Origin: Zingiber officinale | Lineage: Eukaryota; Streptophyta; Magnoliopsida; Zingiberales; Zingiberaceae | DNA length: 64,000 nt | Reading direction: 5' to 3' | NCBI RefSeq assembly: GCF_018446385.1 | Contig: NC_055992.1 | Location: 21,050,877 to 21,114,876 of the forward strand | Position numbers and translations under genes: made by a program | In this document: positions 45,080 through 56,796 of the stretch, one piece after another | Numbering within the stretch: position 1 is the first letter of the stretch | Layout of the letters: the number at the start of each line of letters is the position of its first letter | Notes under the pieces: model-generated | What the model saw: the letters and a program-made list of their open reading frames with translations, nothing else | Databases searched by the model: none | What the model was told of the DNA's origin: nothing

Positions 45080-46560
45080 TATAATACCCATCAGCATGTT
45101 AAAGCGATGGACCTTTAATCCTTCTCTATTTTCTATCAGATAGTATTTTGCTTCCTTATATTTTAAAAATAATATTTAACCGTGGATCAAAGTTAAATAT
45201 GTAAAAATATTATAAAAAATAATTATGTCCTTATTTTTTTTATAATCTTATGAAGAAAAAATCATATTGAATTTATTGATAATTTATATCTACTTCTTTT
45301 CTTTTGTTGATATCTAAACTAATTCTAAATAATTTAAGACATAATTGATATTTTTCAACAAGTACCTGACTATTGATTTACTAATTAAAATCAATAAATT
45401 ATATATAACCTTCAACAATATATAAACACTAATATTTAATTATACAAGTAAAATAAAATTAAGTAATTTAAAATGTATATTCGAATACAATGTATAATAA
45501 GTATTTTCTTCACTCCCCCCTAAATTAAAAATTTTAGATCCACTCTCTCCACGATTATGTAAGGTTCTATGAAAATAAGTAAATGTATAAACTTTTTTTC
45601 TTGCACAAAGATAAATTTCTTCGTCTTCTTCAAGTTCTTTTCTTTTTCATGTATGCATACGAGTCTCACATCTCAGTTCATCATTGACTTGATCGTTAAA
45701 GAAAGTAACACTGACAATGCATATTAACCCTCAGCTGACAAGCTTTGTTTTGTAGGATACTGAGAGCGGACGTACCGATAAATCGACATCAATCATATAT
45801 CTGACTGAGGATGAAGGACATCATCATTGGATGCTTCTATATTTTTTTATCCTTTTATATATATATATTTTCCTTGTGTATATCATCGATCCAACTAATT
45901 AATAATTAAATAGCCGACCCTGAAGATATATGTAATGATTTTTCATATCAATTCAATATATTTTTTTCCTTTTAAGATTATCCAAAAATAATATTAAAAA
46001 CACAAGAACATAATTTTCTTTTATATTTTTTTTTCACATTTGACTTTCATCTAGGGATTAAGTATTTTTTAAAATAAAGGGGATAAAATACTATTTGATA
46101 GAAAATAGAAAATAGAAAATAGAGAGGGTTAAAAGTATTTTTTCCTAAAATAAACCATTAGTGGTTTTATTTTAATTAAAAAACAATAGTGCATGAGGAC
46201 AACTATACTCAGTGGAGATCATGTGAGTTTGGGACCTTTCATAAATTAGTTGGTTGAAAAAGAGATTTATTTTTAAAATATGCAAATAGAAGGTTCAAAA
46301 GGAAAACCCCAATAACTTCTGCAATACAACTTTTCATTGAAGTTGTACATAAAAGTTCTAGTAACATGATTCCTCGTGCTGCTAACTCAAAAAGGGTGCT
46401 TTATCACAAGTGATAGTAACAAATGAACCATCAATTAATGATTCGGATGTTAACTAACAATTATTGTTGGCTGTTGTCGTTCGTGATATGGCAAAAGCCA
46501 TCAAGTTCAGAGTTCTGACACAATGAAATGGTTCAGATGTTACAAACAAAACGCTGGAAG
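45080..46560. other. AT-rich intergenic region between the SINE and CACTA 2
   Basis: No gene, LTR or tandem repeat recognised. A T-rich stretch with many short A/T runs continues to the CACTA 2 target site. Confidence 0.5.
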
Positions 46561-46567
46561 CTGTTAA

Positions 46568-46860
46568 CACTACAAAAAAATATAAATTTGGGGACAAATA
46601 TTTGGAACGAAAATTATTCGTCCCAAAATTGCGACAAATTTAGGGTCGAAAACAAATTTCGACCCAAATAACCAACGAAAATTGCAACAAAAAAAATTTG
46701 TTTCAAATTTGCAACAAGAAAAAATTTCGTTGCTAAATTTGTTTCAAATTTGCAACAAGAAAAAATTTCGTTGCTAAATTCGTCGTCAAATCTGGAACGA
46801 ATTCAGAATTCGTCCCAAAATCTGGGACGAATCCAGGATTTGTTCCAAAAATGGTATTAT
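46568..46860 (+). repeat. CACTA 2: 5' TIR and subterminal repeats
   Basis: Words such as TTCGTCCCAAAATT, GCAACAAAAAAAATTTG and GGGACGAATCCAGG occur in both orientations. The core GGGACGAA is also found in the A-type linkers of the palindromic array and at the 3' end, so it is the likely transposase-binding motif. Confidence 0.85.
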
Positions 46861-46889
46861 TTTAAAAAAAAGACAATCAAATATCGAAG

Positions 46890-49800
46890 GCTTATATCTT
46901 GACCTAGAGTCATCGAAATTTGATGAAACAAGTTTCTATGCATTCGTATCATTAACTTGATCGTAAATATGTCACCATCCATATTTTTTAAATAATATTT
47001 TAAGTGATTCAAATTTTTAATACCAAATTAGGTCAAATTAGAATTAAAAAATTCCAAAAATAAATATATTTGGTAAAAAATATTTTTATGGATATATTTA
47101 TGATCAGGACAATGAAACGAATGCATAGAAATTTGTTTCATCAAATTCTGATGTCTCAAGGTCAAGATATAAGCTTTCGGTCTTTAATTTTATTTTTTTA
47201 AATTATTTTTAGTTTTGAGACGAATCCTGGATTCGTCCCAAAATTTGGGACGAATCCAGGAATTCGTCCCAAAATTTGGGACGAATCCAGGAATTCGTCC
47301 CAAATTTGGGATGAATCCAGAGATTCGTCCCAACAATTTAATTATAAAAAACAAAAAAAACAAAATTGGACGCCTTATATACGGACCTAGAGACATCGGA
47401 ATTTGATGAAATAAATTTCTATGCGTTCGTATCATTGTCCTGATCGTAAATATATCCATAAAAATAATTTTTACCAAATATTTTTATTTTCAGAATTTTT
47501 TAATTCCAATTTGACCTAATTTGGTATTAAAAATTTGAATCACTTAAAATATTATTTAAAAAATATGTTTTGTGATATATTTACGTTCAGGGCAATGATA
47601 CGAACGCATAGAAACTTATTTCATCAAATTCTGATGTCTCTAGGTCAAGATATAAGCTTTCGGTCTTTGATTTAATTTATTTTAAATTAATTTAAGTTTT
47701 GGGACGAATCTCTGGATTCGTCCCAAAAATTTTAATATCTTTAAAAAAAAAACAAAATGGGACGCCTTATATACAGACCTAGAGATATCGGAATTTGATG
47801 AAATAAATTTCTATGCGTTCGTATCGTTGTCCTGATCGTAAATATATCCATAAAAATATTTTTTTACCAAATATTTTTATTTTGGGAATTTTTTAATTCC
47901 AATTTGACCTAATTTAGTATTAAAAATTTGAATCACTTAAAATATTATTTAAAAAATATGTTTGGTGACATATTTAGGATTAGGGCAACGATACGAACGC
48001 ATAGAAACTTGTTTCATCAAATTCTGATGTCTTTAGGTCAAGATATAAGTTTTCGGTCTTTGATTTAATTTATTTTAAATTAATTTAAGTTTTGGGACGA
48101 ATCCTGGATTCGTCCCAAAATTTGGGACGAATCCAGAGATTCGTCCCAAAAATTTAAATATCTTTAAAAAAAAACAAAATGGGACGCCTTATATACGGAC
48201 CTAGAGACATCGGAATTTGATGAAATAAATTTCTATGCGTTCGTATCATTGTCCTTATCATAAATATATCCATAAAAATATTTTTTACCAAATATTTTTA
48301 TTTTTTGAATTTTTTAATTCCAATTTGACCTAATTTGGTATTAAAAATTTGAATCACTTAAAATATTATTTAAAAAATATGTTTAGAGACATATTTACGA
48401 TCAAGGCAACGATACGAACGCATAGAAACTTGTTTCATCAAATTCCGATGTCTATCGGTCAAGATATAAGCTTTTAGACACTAATTTACAACCGTTCACT
48501 ACACAACACCTTTTTAGCTAATAGCAACCTATATATGTATTAAAAAATATCTACCTAGAGACATCAGAATTTGATGAAACAAATTTCTATTCGTTTGTAT
48601 CATTGTCCTGATCGTAAATATATTCATAAAAATATTTTTTACCAAATATTTTTATTTTTGGAATTTTTTAATTCCAATTTGACCTAATTTGGTATTAAAA
48701 ATTTGAATCACTTAAAATATTATTTAAAAAATATGTTTTGTGACATATTTACGATCAGGGGAATGATATGAATGCATAGAAACTTGTTTCATCAAATTCC
48801 GATGTCTCTAGGCCAAGATATAAGCTTTCGGTCTTTGATTTAATTTTTTTAAAATTATTTTAAGTTTTGGGACGAATCCAGAGATTCGTCCCAAAAATTT
48901 AAATATCTTTAAAAAAAACAAAATGGGACGCCTTATATACGGACCTAGAGACATCAGAATTTGATAAAATAAATTTCTATGCGTTCATATCATTGTCCTA
49001 ATCGCAAATATATTCATAAAAATACTTTTTACCAAATATTTTTATTTTTGGAATTTTTTAATTCCAATTTGACCTAATTTGGTATTAAAAATTTGAATCA
49101 CTTAAAATATTATTTAAAAAATATGTTTGGTGACATATTTACGATCAAGGCAACGATACGAACGCATAGAAACTTGTTTCATCAAATTCCGATGTCCATA
49201 GGTCAAGATATAAGCTTTCAGACACTAATTTACAACCGTTCACTACACAACACCTTTTTAGTTAATAGCAACCTATATATGTATTAAAAAATATCTACCT
49301 AGAGACATCAGAATTTGATGAAACAAATTTCTATGCGTTCGTATCATTGTCCTGATCGTAAATATATCCATAAAAATATTTTTTACCAAATATTTTTATT
49401 TTTGAAATTTTTTAATTCCAATTTGACCTAATTTGGTATTAAAAATTTGAATCACTTAAAATATTATTTAAAAAATATATTTTGTGACATATTTACAATC
49501 AGGGCAATGATACGAATGCATAGAAACTTGTTTCATCAAATTCCGATGTCTATAGGTCAAGATATAAGCTTTCGGTCTTTGATTTATTTATTTTTTAATT
49601 ATTTTAAGTTTTGGGACGAATCCTGGATTCGTCCCGAAATTTGGGATGAATCCAGTAATTCGTCCCAAAGTTTGGGACGAATCTCTGGATTCGTCCCAAA
49701 ATTTGGGACGAATCCAGAGATTCGTCCCAAAAATTTAAATATCTTTAAAAAAAAAACAAAATGGGACGCCTTATATACGGACCTAGAGACATCGGAATTT

Positions 49801-52060
49801 GATGAAATAAATTTCTATGCATTCGTATAATTTTCCTGATCATAAATATATCCATAAAAATAATTTTTACCAAATATTTTTATTTTTGGAATTTTTTAAT
49901 TCCAATTTTACCTAATTTGGTATTAAAAATTTAAATCACTTAAAATATTATTTTAAAAATATGTTTGGTGACATATTTACGATCAGGGCAATGATACGAA
50001 CGCATAGAAACTTGTTTCATCAAATTCTGATATCTATAGGTCAAGATATAAGCTTTCGGACTTTAATTTAATTTACTTTTTAGTTAATAGCAACCTTTAT
50101 ATGTATTAAAAAATATCTACCTAGAGACATCAGAATTTGATGAAACAAATTTCTATGCGTTCGTATCATTGTCCTGATCGTAAATATATCCATAAAAATA
50201 TTTTTTACCAAATATTTTTATTTTTGGAATTTTTTAATTCCAATTTGACCTAATTTGGTATTAAAAATACGAATCACTTAAAATATTATTTAAAAAATAT
50301 GTTTGGTGACATATTTACGATCAGGGCAACGATACGAACGCATAGAAACTTGTTTCATCAAATTCTGATGTCTCTAGGTCAAGATATAAGCTTTCAGACA
50401 CTAATTTACAATCGTTCACTGCACAACACCTTTTTAGTTAATAGCAACCTATATATGTATTAAAAAATATCTACCTAGAGACATCAGAATTTGATGAAAC
50501 AAATTTCTATGCGTTCGTATCATTGTCCTGATCGTAAATATATCCATAAAAATATTTTTTACCAAATATTTTTATTTTTGGAATTTTTTAATTCCAATTT
50601 GACCTAATTTGGTATTAAAAATTTGAATCACTTAAAATATTATTTAAAAAATATGTTTTGTGACATATTTACGATCACGGCAATGATATGAATGCATAGA
50701 AACTTGTTTCATCAAATTTCGATGTCTCTAGGTCAAGATATAAGCTTTCGGTCTTTGATTTAATTTTTTTAAAATTATTTTAAGTTTTGGGACGAATCCT
50801 GGATTCGTCCCAAAATTTTGGACGAATCCAGAGATTCGTCCCAAAAATTTAAATATCTTTAAAAAAAAACAAAATGGGACGCCTTATATACGGACCTAGA
50901 GACATCGGAATTTGATGAAATAAATTTTTATGCATTCGTATAATTGTCCTGATCGTAAATATATCCATAAAAATAATTTTTACCAAATATTTTTATTTTT
51001 GGAATTTTTTAATTCCAATTTGACCTAATTTGGTATTAAAAATTTGAATCACTTAAAATATTATTTAAAAAATATGTTTGGTGACATATTTACGATCAGG
51101 GCAACGATACGAACGCATAGAAACTTGTTTCATCAAATTCCGATATCTATAGGTCAAGATATAAGCTTTCAGACACTAATTTACAACCGTTCACTGCACA
51201 ACACCTTTTTATTTAATAGCAACCTATATATGTATTAAAAAATATCTACCTAGAGACATCAGAATTTGATAAAACAAATTTATATGCATTCGTATCATTA
51301 TCCTGATTGTAAATATATCCATAAAAATATTTTTTACCAAATATTTTTATTTTTGGAATTTTTTAATTCCAATTTGACCTAATTTGGTATTAAAAATTTG
51401 AATCACTTAAAATATTATTTAAAAAATATGTTTTGTGACATATTTACGATCAGGGCAATGATACGAACGCATAGAAACTTGTTTCATCAAATTCCGATGT
51501 CTCTAGGTCAAGATATAAGCTTTCGGTCTTTGATTTAATTTTTTTTAAATTATTTTAAGTTTTGGGACGAATCCTGGATTCGTCCCAAAATTTGGGACGA
51601 ATCCAGTAATTCGTCCCAAAGTTTGGGACGAATCTCTGGATTCATCCCAAAATTTGGGACGAATCTCTGGATTCATCCCAAAATTTGGGACGAATCCAGA
51701 GATTCGTCCCAAAAATTAAAATATCTTTAAAAAAAAAATAAAATTGGACGCCTTATATACGGACCTAGAGACATCGGAATTTGATGAAATAAATTTCTAT
51801 GCGTTCGTATCATTGTCCTGATCGTAAATATATCCATAAAAATAATTTTTACCAAATATTATTATTTTTGGAATTTTTAATTCCAATTTAACCTAATTTG
51901 GTATTAAAAATTTGAATCAGTTAAAATATTATTTAAAAAATATGTTTTATGATATATTTACGTTCAGGGAAACGATACGAACACATAGAAACTTGTTTCA
52001 TCAAATTCCGATGTCTCTAGGTCAAGATATAAACTTTCGGTCTTTGATTTAATTTATTTT
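46890..52060. repeat. CACTA 2: array of about 13 tandem palindromic units
   Basis: Each unit has a ~65-bp arm (CATCGGAATTTGATGAAA, then TTTCTATGCGTTCGTATCA, then CCTGATCGTAAATAT), a ~150-bp AT-rich centre (with GGAATTTTTTAATTCCAATT), and the arm again in reverse complement (ATATTTACGATCAGG, then GATACGAACGCATAGAAA, then TTTCATCAAATTC). Forward arms start near 46,905, 47,385, 47,781, 48,200, 48,552, 48,942, 49,300, 49,783, 50,124, 50,479, 50,898, 51,250 and 51,762. Unit spacing is 340-510 bp. Two linkers occur: type A with GGGACGAATCC palindromes and type B with ACCGTTCACTACACAACACC. No protein is encoded; short frames through it recur with the repeats. Confidence 0.9.
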
Positions 52061-52169
52061 AAATTAATTTAAGTTTTGGGACGAATCTTGGATTCGTCCC
52101 AAAATTTGGGACGAATCCAGAAATTTGTCCCAATTTTAGGGACGAAATTGGGAACAAAAAATATTTGTT

Positions 52170-52620
52170 CCTAAAAACCCTAGATCTAATTCCCAACCCG
52201 ATTCTTTTTCCCTTCTCTCTTTTCTTTCCTCTCTCTCCCCCGTTCCCCCTTCTTCCCATCTGCGATTTCCAGGTTTCGGCCACATCTCCGACCGATGACG
52301 GCGTGATCTACGAAGATCGGCGGTGGAAGGTTTTCGTTTGGTAAGCAAAACGCTCTCAGATCTCTCTCTCTCGGCGGCAGCTGCTGCCTGGCCTCCGGCA
52401 GGCCCTGCATGGCCTCCGGCAGGGCCTGCCTTGCCTCCGGCAGCCTCTGCCTGGCCTCCGGCAGTCCGCTGCCTGGCCTCCGGCAGTCCGCTGCCTGGCC
52501 GGCGTGTGGCTGCCCGCTGCCAGGCGATGGCTGGACGGCGTATGGCTACCGCTGTGCACCATTTTGGCAGTTGGCTGGACTGTTTATGGCTGCCGCCGTG
52601 CACCATTTTATCAGTTGTTT
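52170..52620 (+). repeat. CACTA 2: leader with GC-rich CTGGCCTCCGGCAG repeats
   Basis: After a pyrimidine-rich stretch (52,200-52,260), seven or so ~15-20 bp units of GCCTGGCCTCCGGCAG follow at 52,380-52,520 in strong compositional contrast to the AT-rich array. It is in the same place as the GC-rich leader of CACTA 1, though the repeat unit differs. The large minus-strand frame 52,136-52,606 here is an artefact of the GC content. Confidence 0.7.
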
Positions 52621-52639
52621 AAGTTAATATTCAAATATT

Positions 52640-52890
52640 ACTGTCTGAATTGATAATGTTCTTTTGTGCAGGTCTCATTTTGGCGTGATCTCAGTGTAGT
52701 TGAAGACATATTTGTTGACTTCTTTTCGGTATTCTTAAGTTCTTTATTATGCATTTACTTTATATATAAAGTTAGCTTTAAATAATTTTATTATAGTTGA
52801 TTAATTGCGTTCCGTCTTTTTGATTAGCTGTTGTTTTTTGTTTTGTCCTCAATGATAAGATTTATCTATAGTAACTTTTAATAATGTTTA
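52640..52890 (+). repeat. CACTA 2: leader intron/exon segment, copy 1 of a direct duplication
   Basis: TTTGTGCAGGTCTCA, GATCTCAGTGTAGTTGAAGA, CTTTTCGGTATTC and TATATAAAGTTAGCTTTAAA occur in this order here and again at about 58,745-59,060. This copy is just upstream of the tnp2 start and probably carries 5' UTR splice sites. Confidence 0.8.
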
Positions 52891-52914
52891 ACTAAACAGT
52901 TGAATTCAGGTAAA

Positions 52915-55900
52915 ATGCAGAATGAGCGAAGTTGGATGTATAACAAAAATTTGCCTAATCGTCAGGGGTTAACTCCTGAGTTTATCACTGGACTGAGGCA
53001 ATTTTTAAATTTTGCATCTACTCAAGTTATGTATATGGATGGCAAGAAGATAAGGTGCGCGTGTAGAAAATGTCACAATGGGAAATTTTTACCCACCGAT
53101 ATAGTTGAAGAACATCTTTGTAGATTTGGTTTTACTCCGAATTATTATAATTGGACAAGTCATGGCGAACCGTTCATATCTGATGAGGATTATGGACGGA
53201 ATTTTCAAGCCTCTGCTAGTGGGGATCAGAGTTATTATGAACAATTCAATCCATATCAGAGGATGGTAATTGATGCAAGTTGTCAGAATTATATTCCCGA
53301 GACGCTTGGTGCAAGTTCTAGTTTTCCTCCAACAAGTGAACAAATGTTTGCCACTAATACATTGCCGTTGGAGGAGCCTGATGTACCATGTCTGGATGAA
53401 ATATATTACAAATTTCAAGAAGTATTGAGTGCTGCAAATGAACCATTATTTCCGGTTGTGACAATCAGACTAAATTATCTCTCACATCCAGTTATTAAAT
53501 ATAAAGGCGATTATAATATGTCGCAAGATTGTTTTAATGATGTTGTTCAAGCGTTTAATGATACATTGCCACGTGATCACAGTTTGCCTCTTGATTTTTA
53601 TAGTATGAAAAACTGGTGAAAGGTTTAGGTCTTCAGTTGGAAAGAATTGATGTTTCAGAGATGGTTGTATGTTATATTGGGGAGATGATGCAGAGTAGAG
53701 GTTTGTAAATTTCGTAATCAAGATAGGTATAAGACAACAGGAGTCAACAACGACGTAAAGCATACAACCAGTTGTTTTATTTACCTTTAACTCCTAGATT
53801 ACAAAGCTTGTATGCATCAAAGGCAACTGCGGAACACATGACTTGGCATGCAACTCATCAAACAGAAGAGGGTTTAATGTGTCATCCATCGATGCAGATG
53901 CTTGGCAAAATTTTGATAGAACATATCCAGATTTTGCAAAGGAGACTAGAAATATTAGATTATGTCTATGTGCTGATGGATTTGCTCCGTTTGGTAAATC
54001 AGGAAGAAATTATTCTTATTGGCAAGTTATCTTAACGCCGTATAATCTTCCACCTGGGATGTGCATGAAAACACCTTATATGTTTTTAACATTGGTTGTA
54101 CCAGGTCCGCAAAATCCAAAGAAGTTAATAGATATTTATATGCAACCTCTGATAGCAGAACTTAAACAACTATGGGATGAAGGTGTTCCTACATACGATG
54201 TTCATTCTAACCAGATGTTTATACTGAAGGCTGCTCTTCTTTGGACCATAAATGACTTTCCAGCTTATGGTATGCTATCAGGTTGGAGTACTGCTGGGAT
54301 CTTGGGATGCCCAATATGTATGGAGAGATCAAAGTCATTCAGATTGAAACACGGAAAGAAACCAAGTTATTTTGATTGTCATAGGCAATTCTTACCAACA
54401 AATCATAAGTTCAGAAAGAATAAAGATGAATTCACTAAAAATAGGATCGAAAGAACACTTCCCCCATTGAGATTGACAGGTCAAGATATTTGGTACAGAG
54501 TGCATCACTTTCCCTCTGTTATTGAACAACCATATGGTACAAATTATGAATATGGGAGTACACATAAATGGACTAAACGAAGTATATTTTGGGATTTACC
54601 GTATTGGTTTAGTCATTTGATACATCATAATCTCGATGTAATGCATAGTGAGAAGAATGTTTTTGATAATCTGATAAATACTGTGATGGATATCACCGGA
54701 AAAACAAAAGACAATCTCAATACAAGAAAAGATATGCGACTCATATGTAAAAGACCCACTCTTGATGTCGATGAAAATAGTAGAGGACCAAAGCCAAAGG
54801 CAATTTATACATTAAATAAGGATCAAAGACGTGTCCTATGTGAATGGTTGAAATCTTTGAAATTTCCAGATGGGTATGTCTCTAATCTTGGAAGATGTGT
54901 TGATATGAAAGAATGGAAGTTAATTGGTATGAAAAGTCATGATTGTCATATCATAATGCAAAGACTGATTCCTATTGCTTTTAAGGAACTCTTACCACAA
55001 TTTGTATGGGGAGCGATTACGGAGTTAAGTATTTTCCTACATGATATTTGCTCAACAGTTTTGAAACGTTCACACATGGAGAAGTTAGAGAGAGATATTC
55101 CAATCATTTTGTGCAATTTGGAAAGAATATTTCCACCCTCTTTTTTTTACTCCATGGAGCATCTTTTGGTCCACTTGCCATATGAGGCCAAAGTTGGAGG
55201 ACCCGTTCATTTTCGGTGGATGTATCCATTTGAAAGGTAGAGTGTCTTATTTGTATAATTCGAATGTTTGAATGAAAAAAAAATATTTCTACTCCTGGAT
55301 TATTTATATATATATATATTTAATATAATTTTATATATCTTCAACAGATTCTTATATCATTTGAAGAAAAAGGTGAAAAATAAAGCACGAGTTGAAGCCT
55401 CTATTGTTAATGCATACATTATGGAGGAAGTCACCACTTTTGCATCATATTATTTTGAACCTCATGTTCAATGCAAAAGGCGAAGAGCGGGCAGAAATGA
55501 TGAGGGTCCTATTGATCCAAATGTTATCTCATTTTCAATTTTTAACTACCTTGGTCGACCAAGTGGACCATGTAAACAAAGATACTTAACTGGTAAAGAA
55601 TGGCGAGCAGCCCAAACATATATTTTACTAAATTGTCCAGAAGTATCATCATATTACGAGTAAGTATATATTTTTATTTTTATTTCTTTATTTTTTCAAT
55701 TATTTGTGTAACAATATATTTTTTTGAGTAGGATATTTACCAACTTATATTCTGAATTATCGGCACAAGAGTTCGATCGATTTTGTGAAGAAGAATTTGC
55801 TGCATGGTTCAAATCATATGTAAGTAAAAAATCTATATTTGTGTGATACATATGCATACTTTTAACAATTTGTGTTTTGACCTTAGGTTCAAGCTAATCA

Positions 55901-56618
55901 ATCTCACCTTGAACAAGAATGGCTAATCCATCTGTCATGGGGTCCAAATTCATGCGTACGCACTTGGCCAGCATATTTCATAAATGGATATAATTTTCAT
56001 ACTCAAGACTATGGAATGGGCAAGAATACCATGAATAGTGGGGTGTGCGTATCGTCATCCAATGAAGGAGGTCCAAGTAATGATTTTTATGGTTTGTTGG
56101 ATGAAATTATAGAAGTAGAATACCCAGGACCACAAATGCAAGTTATATTATTTATGTGTCGCTGGTTTGACCCTGTTAGAGGGATGAAAGTGCATCCACA
56201 TTATAATTTAGTTGAAATAAATCATAAGAGATTTTATAAGAGATATGAACCATTTGTGTTGGCACAACAAGCAATTCAAGTATTCTATTCTTCATATCCG
56301 AGTTTGAAACGCGATAAGATTGATTGGTGGGCTGTTTGTAAAACTAAAGCACGAAAAAAAATTGAGGCACGTTGGGAAAACATTGCATATCAACAAGAGG
56401 AAGTTTCAAACACCTTTCAGACTGAGGAATATATTATTCCAACTTTACGAGATCCCAATGGTGTAGTAATCAACGTAGATAGAAGTGAAATTGATGATGA
56501 TGAGGAGGAGGAGGAGGAGGAGGAGGAGGAGGAGGAGGAGGAAGAGGAAGAGGAAGAGGAGGAGGAAGAGGAAGAGGAGGATGAGGATGATAATGACAAT
56601 GATGACTTTGATTTTTGA
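52915..56618 (+). pseudogene. CACTA 2: tnp2 transposase (TnpD-like), frameshifted in its first half
   Basis: The start MQNERSWMYNKNLPNRQG opens the transposase-associated domain (CACRKCHNGKF, then PNYYNWTSHGEPF). The tnp2 core runs 53,770-54,680 (LCADGFAPFGKSGRNYSYWQ, then ILTPYNLPPGMCM, then HHNLDVMHSEKNVFDN). DUF4218 follows (DGYVSNLGRCVDMKEWKLIG) to 55,236, then exons 55348-55659, 55732-55819 and 55887-56618 with DUF4216 (GLLDEIIEVEYPGP) and a long poly-Glu tail. Introns are GT-AG. Lesions cluster at 53,600-53,890: a one-base loss in an A run near 53,610, further shifts and a TAG near 53,690, and one shift near 53,890. From 53,890 on the gene is open. A GTAAGT donor lies 7 bp after the stop. 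Confidence 0.9.
56492..56590 (+). repeat. GAG/GAA microsatellite coding for the poly-Glu tail
   Basis: About 30 consecutive GAG and GAA triplets near the C-terminus of the tnp2 product, flanked by GAT codons. The antisense poly-Ser frame (56,417-56,599) is spurious. An acidic tail in the same place is present in CACTA 1 in shorter form. Confidence 0.9.
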
Positions 56619-56796
56619 TGATGGGTAAGTTTTGTTAGCTTATTTAAAGAAATTTCCCATATTTTATTGTATATACTGTCTCTTTTATAATTTGATTTAC
56701 TTTATCTGTTAACACATTGTATTTATTCCTACAGGTCATCAGAGGTCACATTTCATAAATTTCCCCTCCATCCTTTTCCATAATCTTTACATAAAA

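Noticed and set aside
46890-52060. CRISPR-like array
   Set aside because: Units are long inverted repeats in a plant transposon with similar, not unique, intervals. There are no short direct repeats with unique spacers and no cas genes.
52136-52606. 156-residue Ala/Gly-rich frame on the minus strand
   Set aside because: Produced by the GC-rich CTGGCCTCCGGCAG repeats in the CACTA 2 leader; no domain, wrong strand for the element.
56417-56599. Poly-serine protein on the minus strand
   Set aside because: Antisense of the GAG/GAA microsatellite coding for the tnp2 poly-Glu tail.
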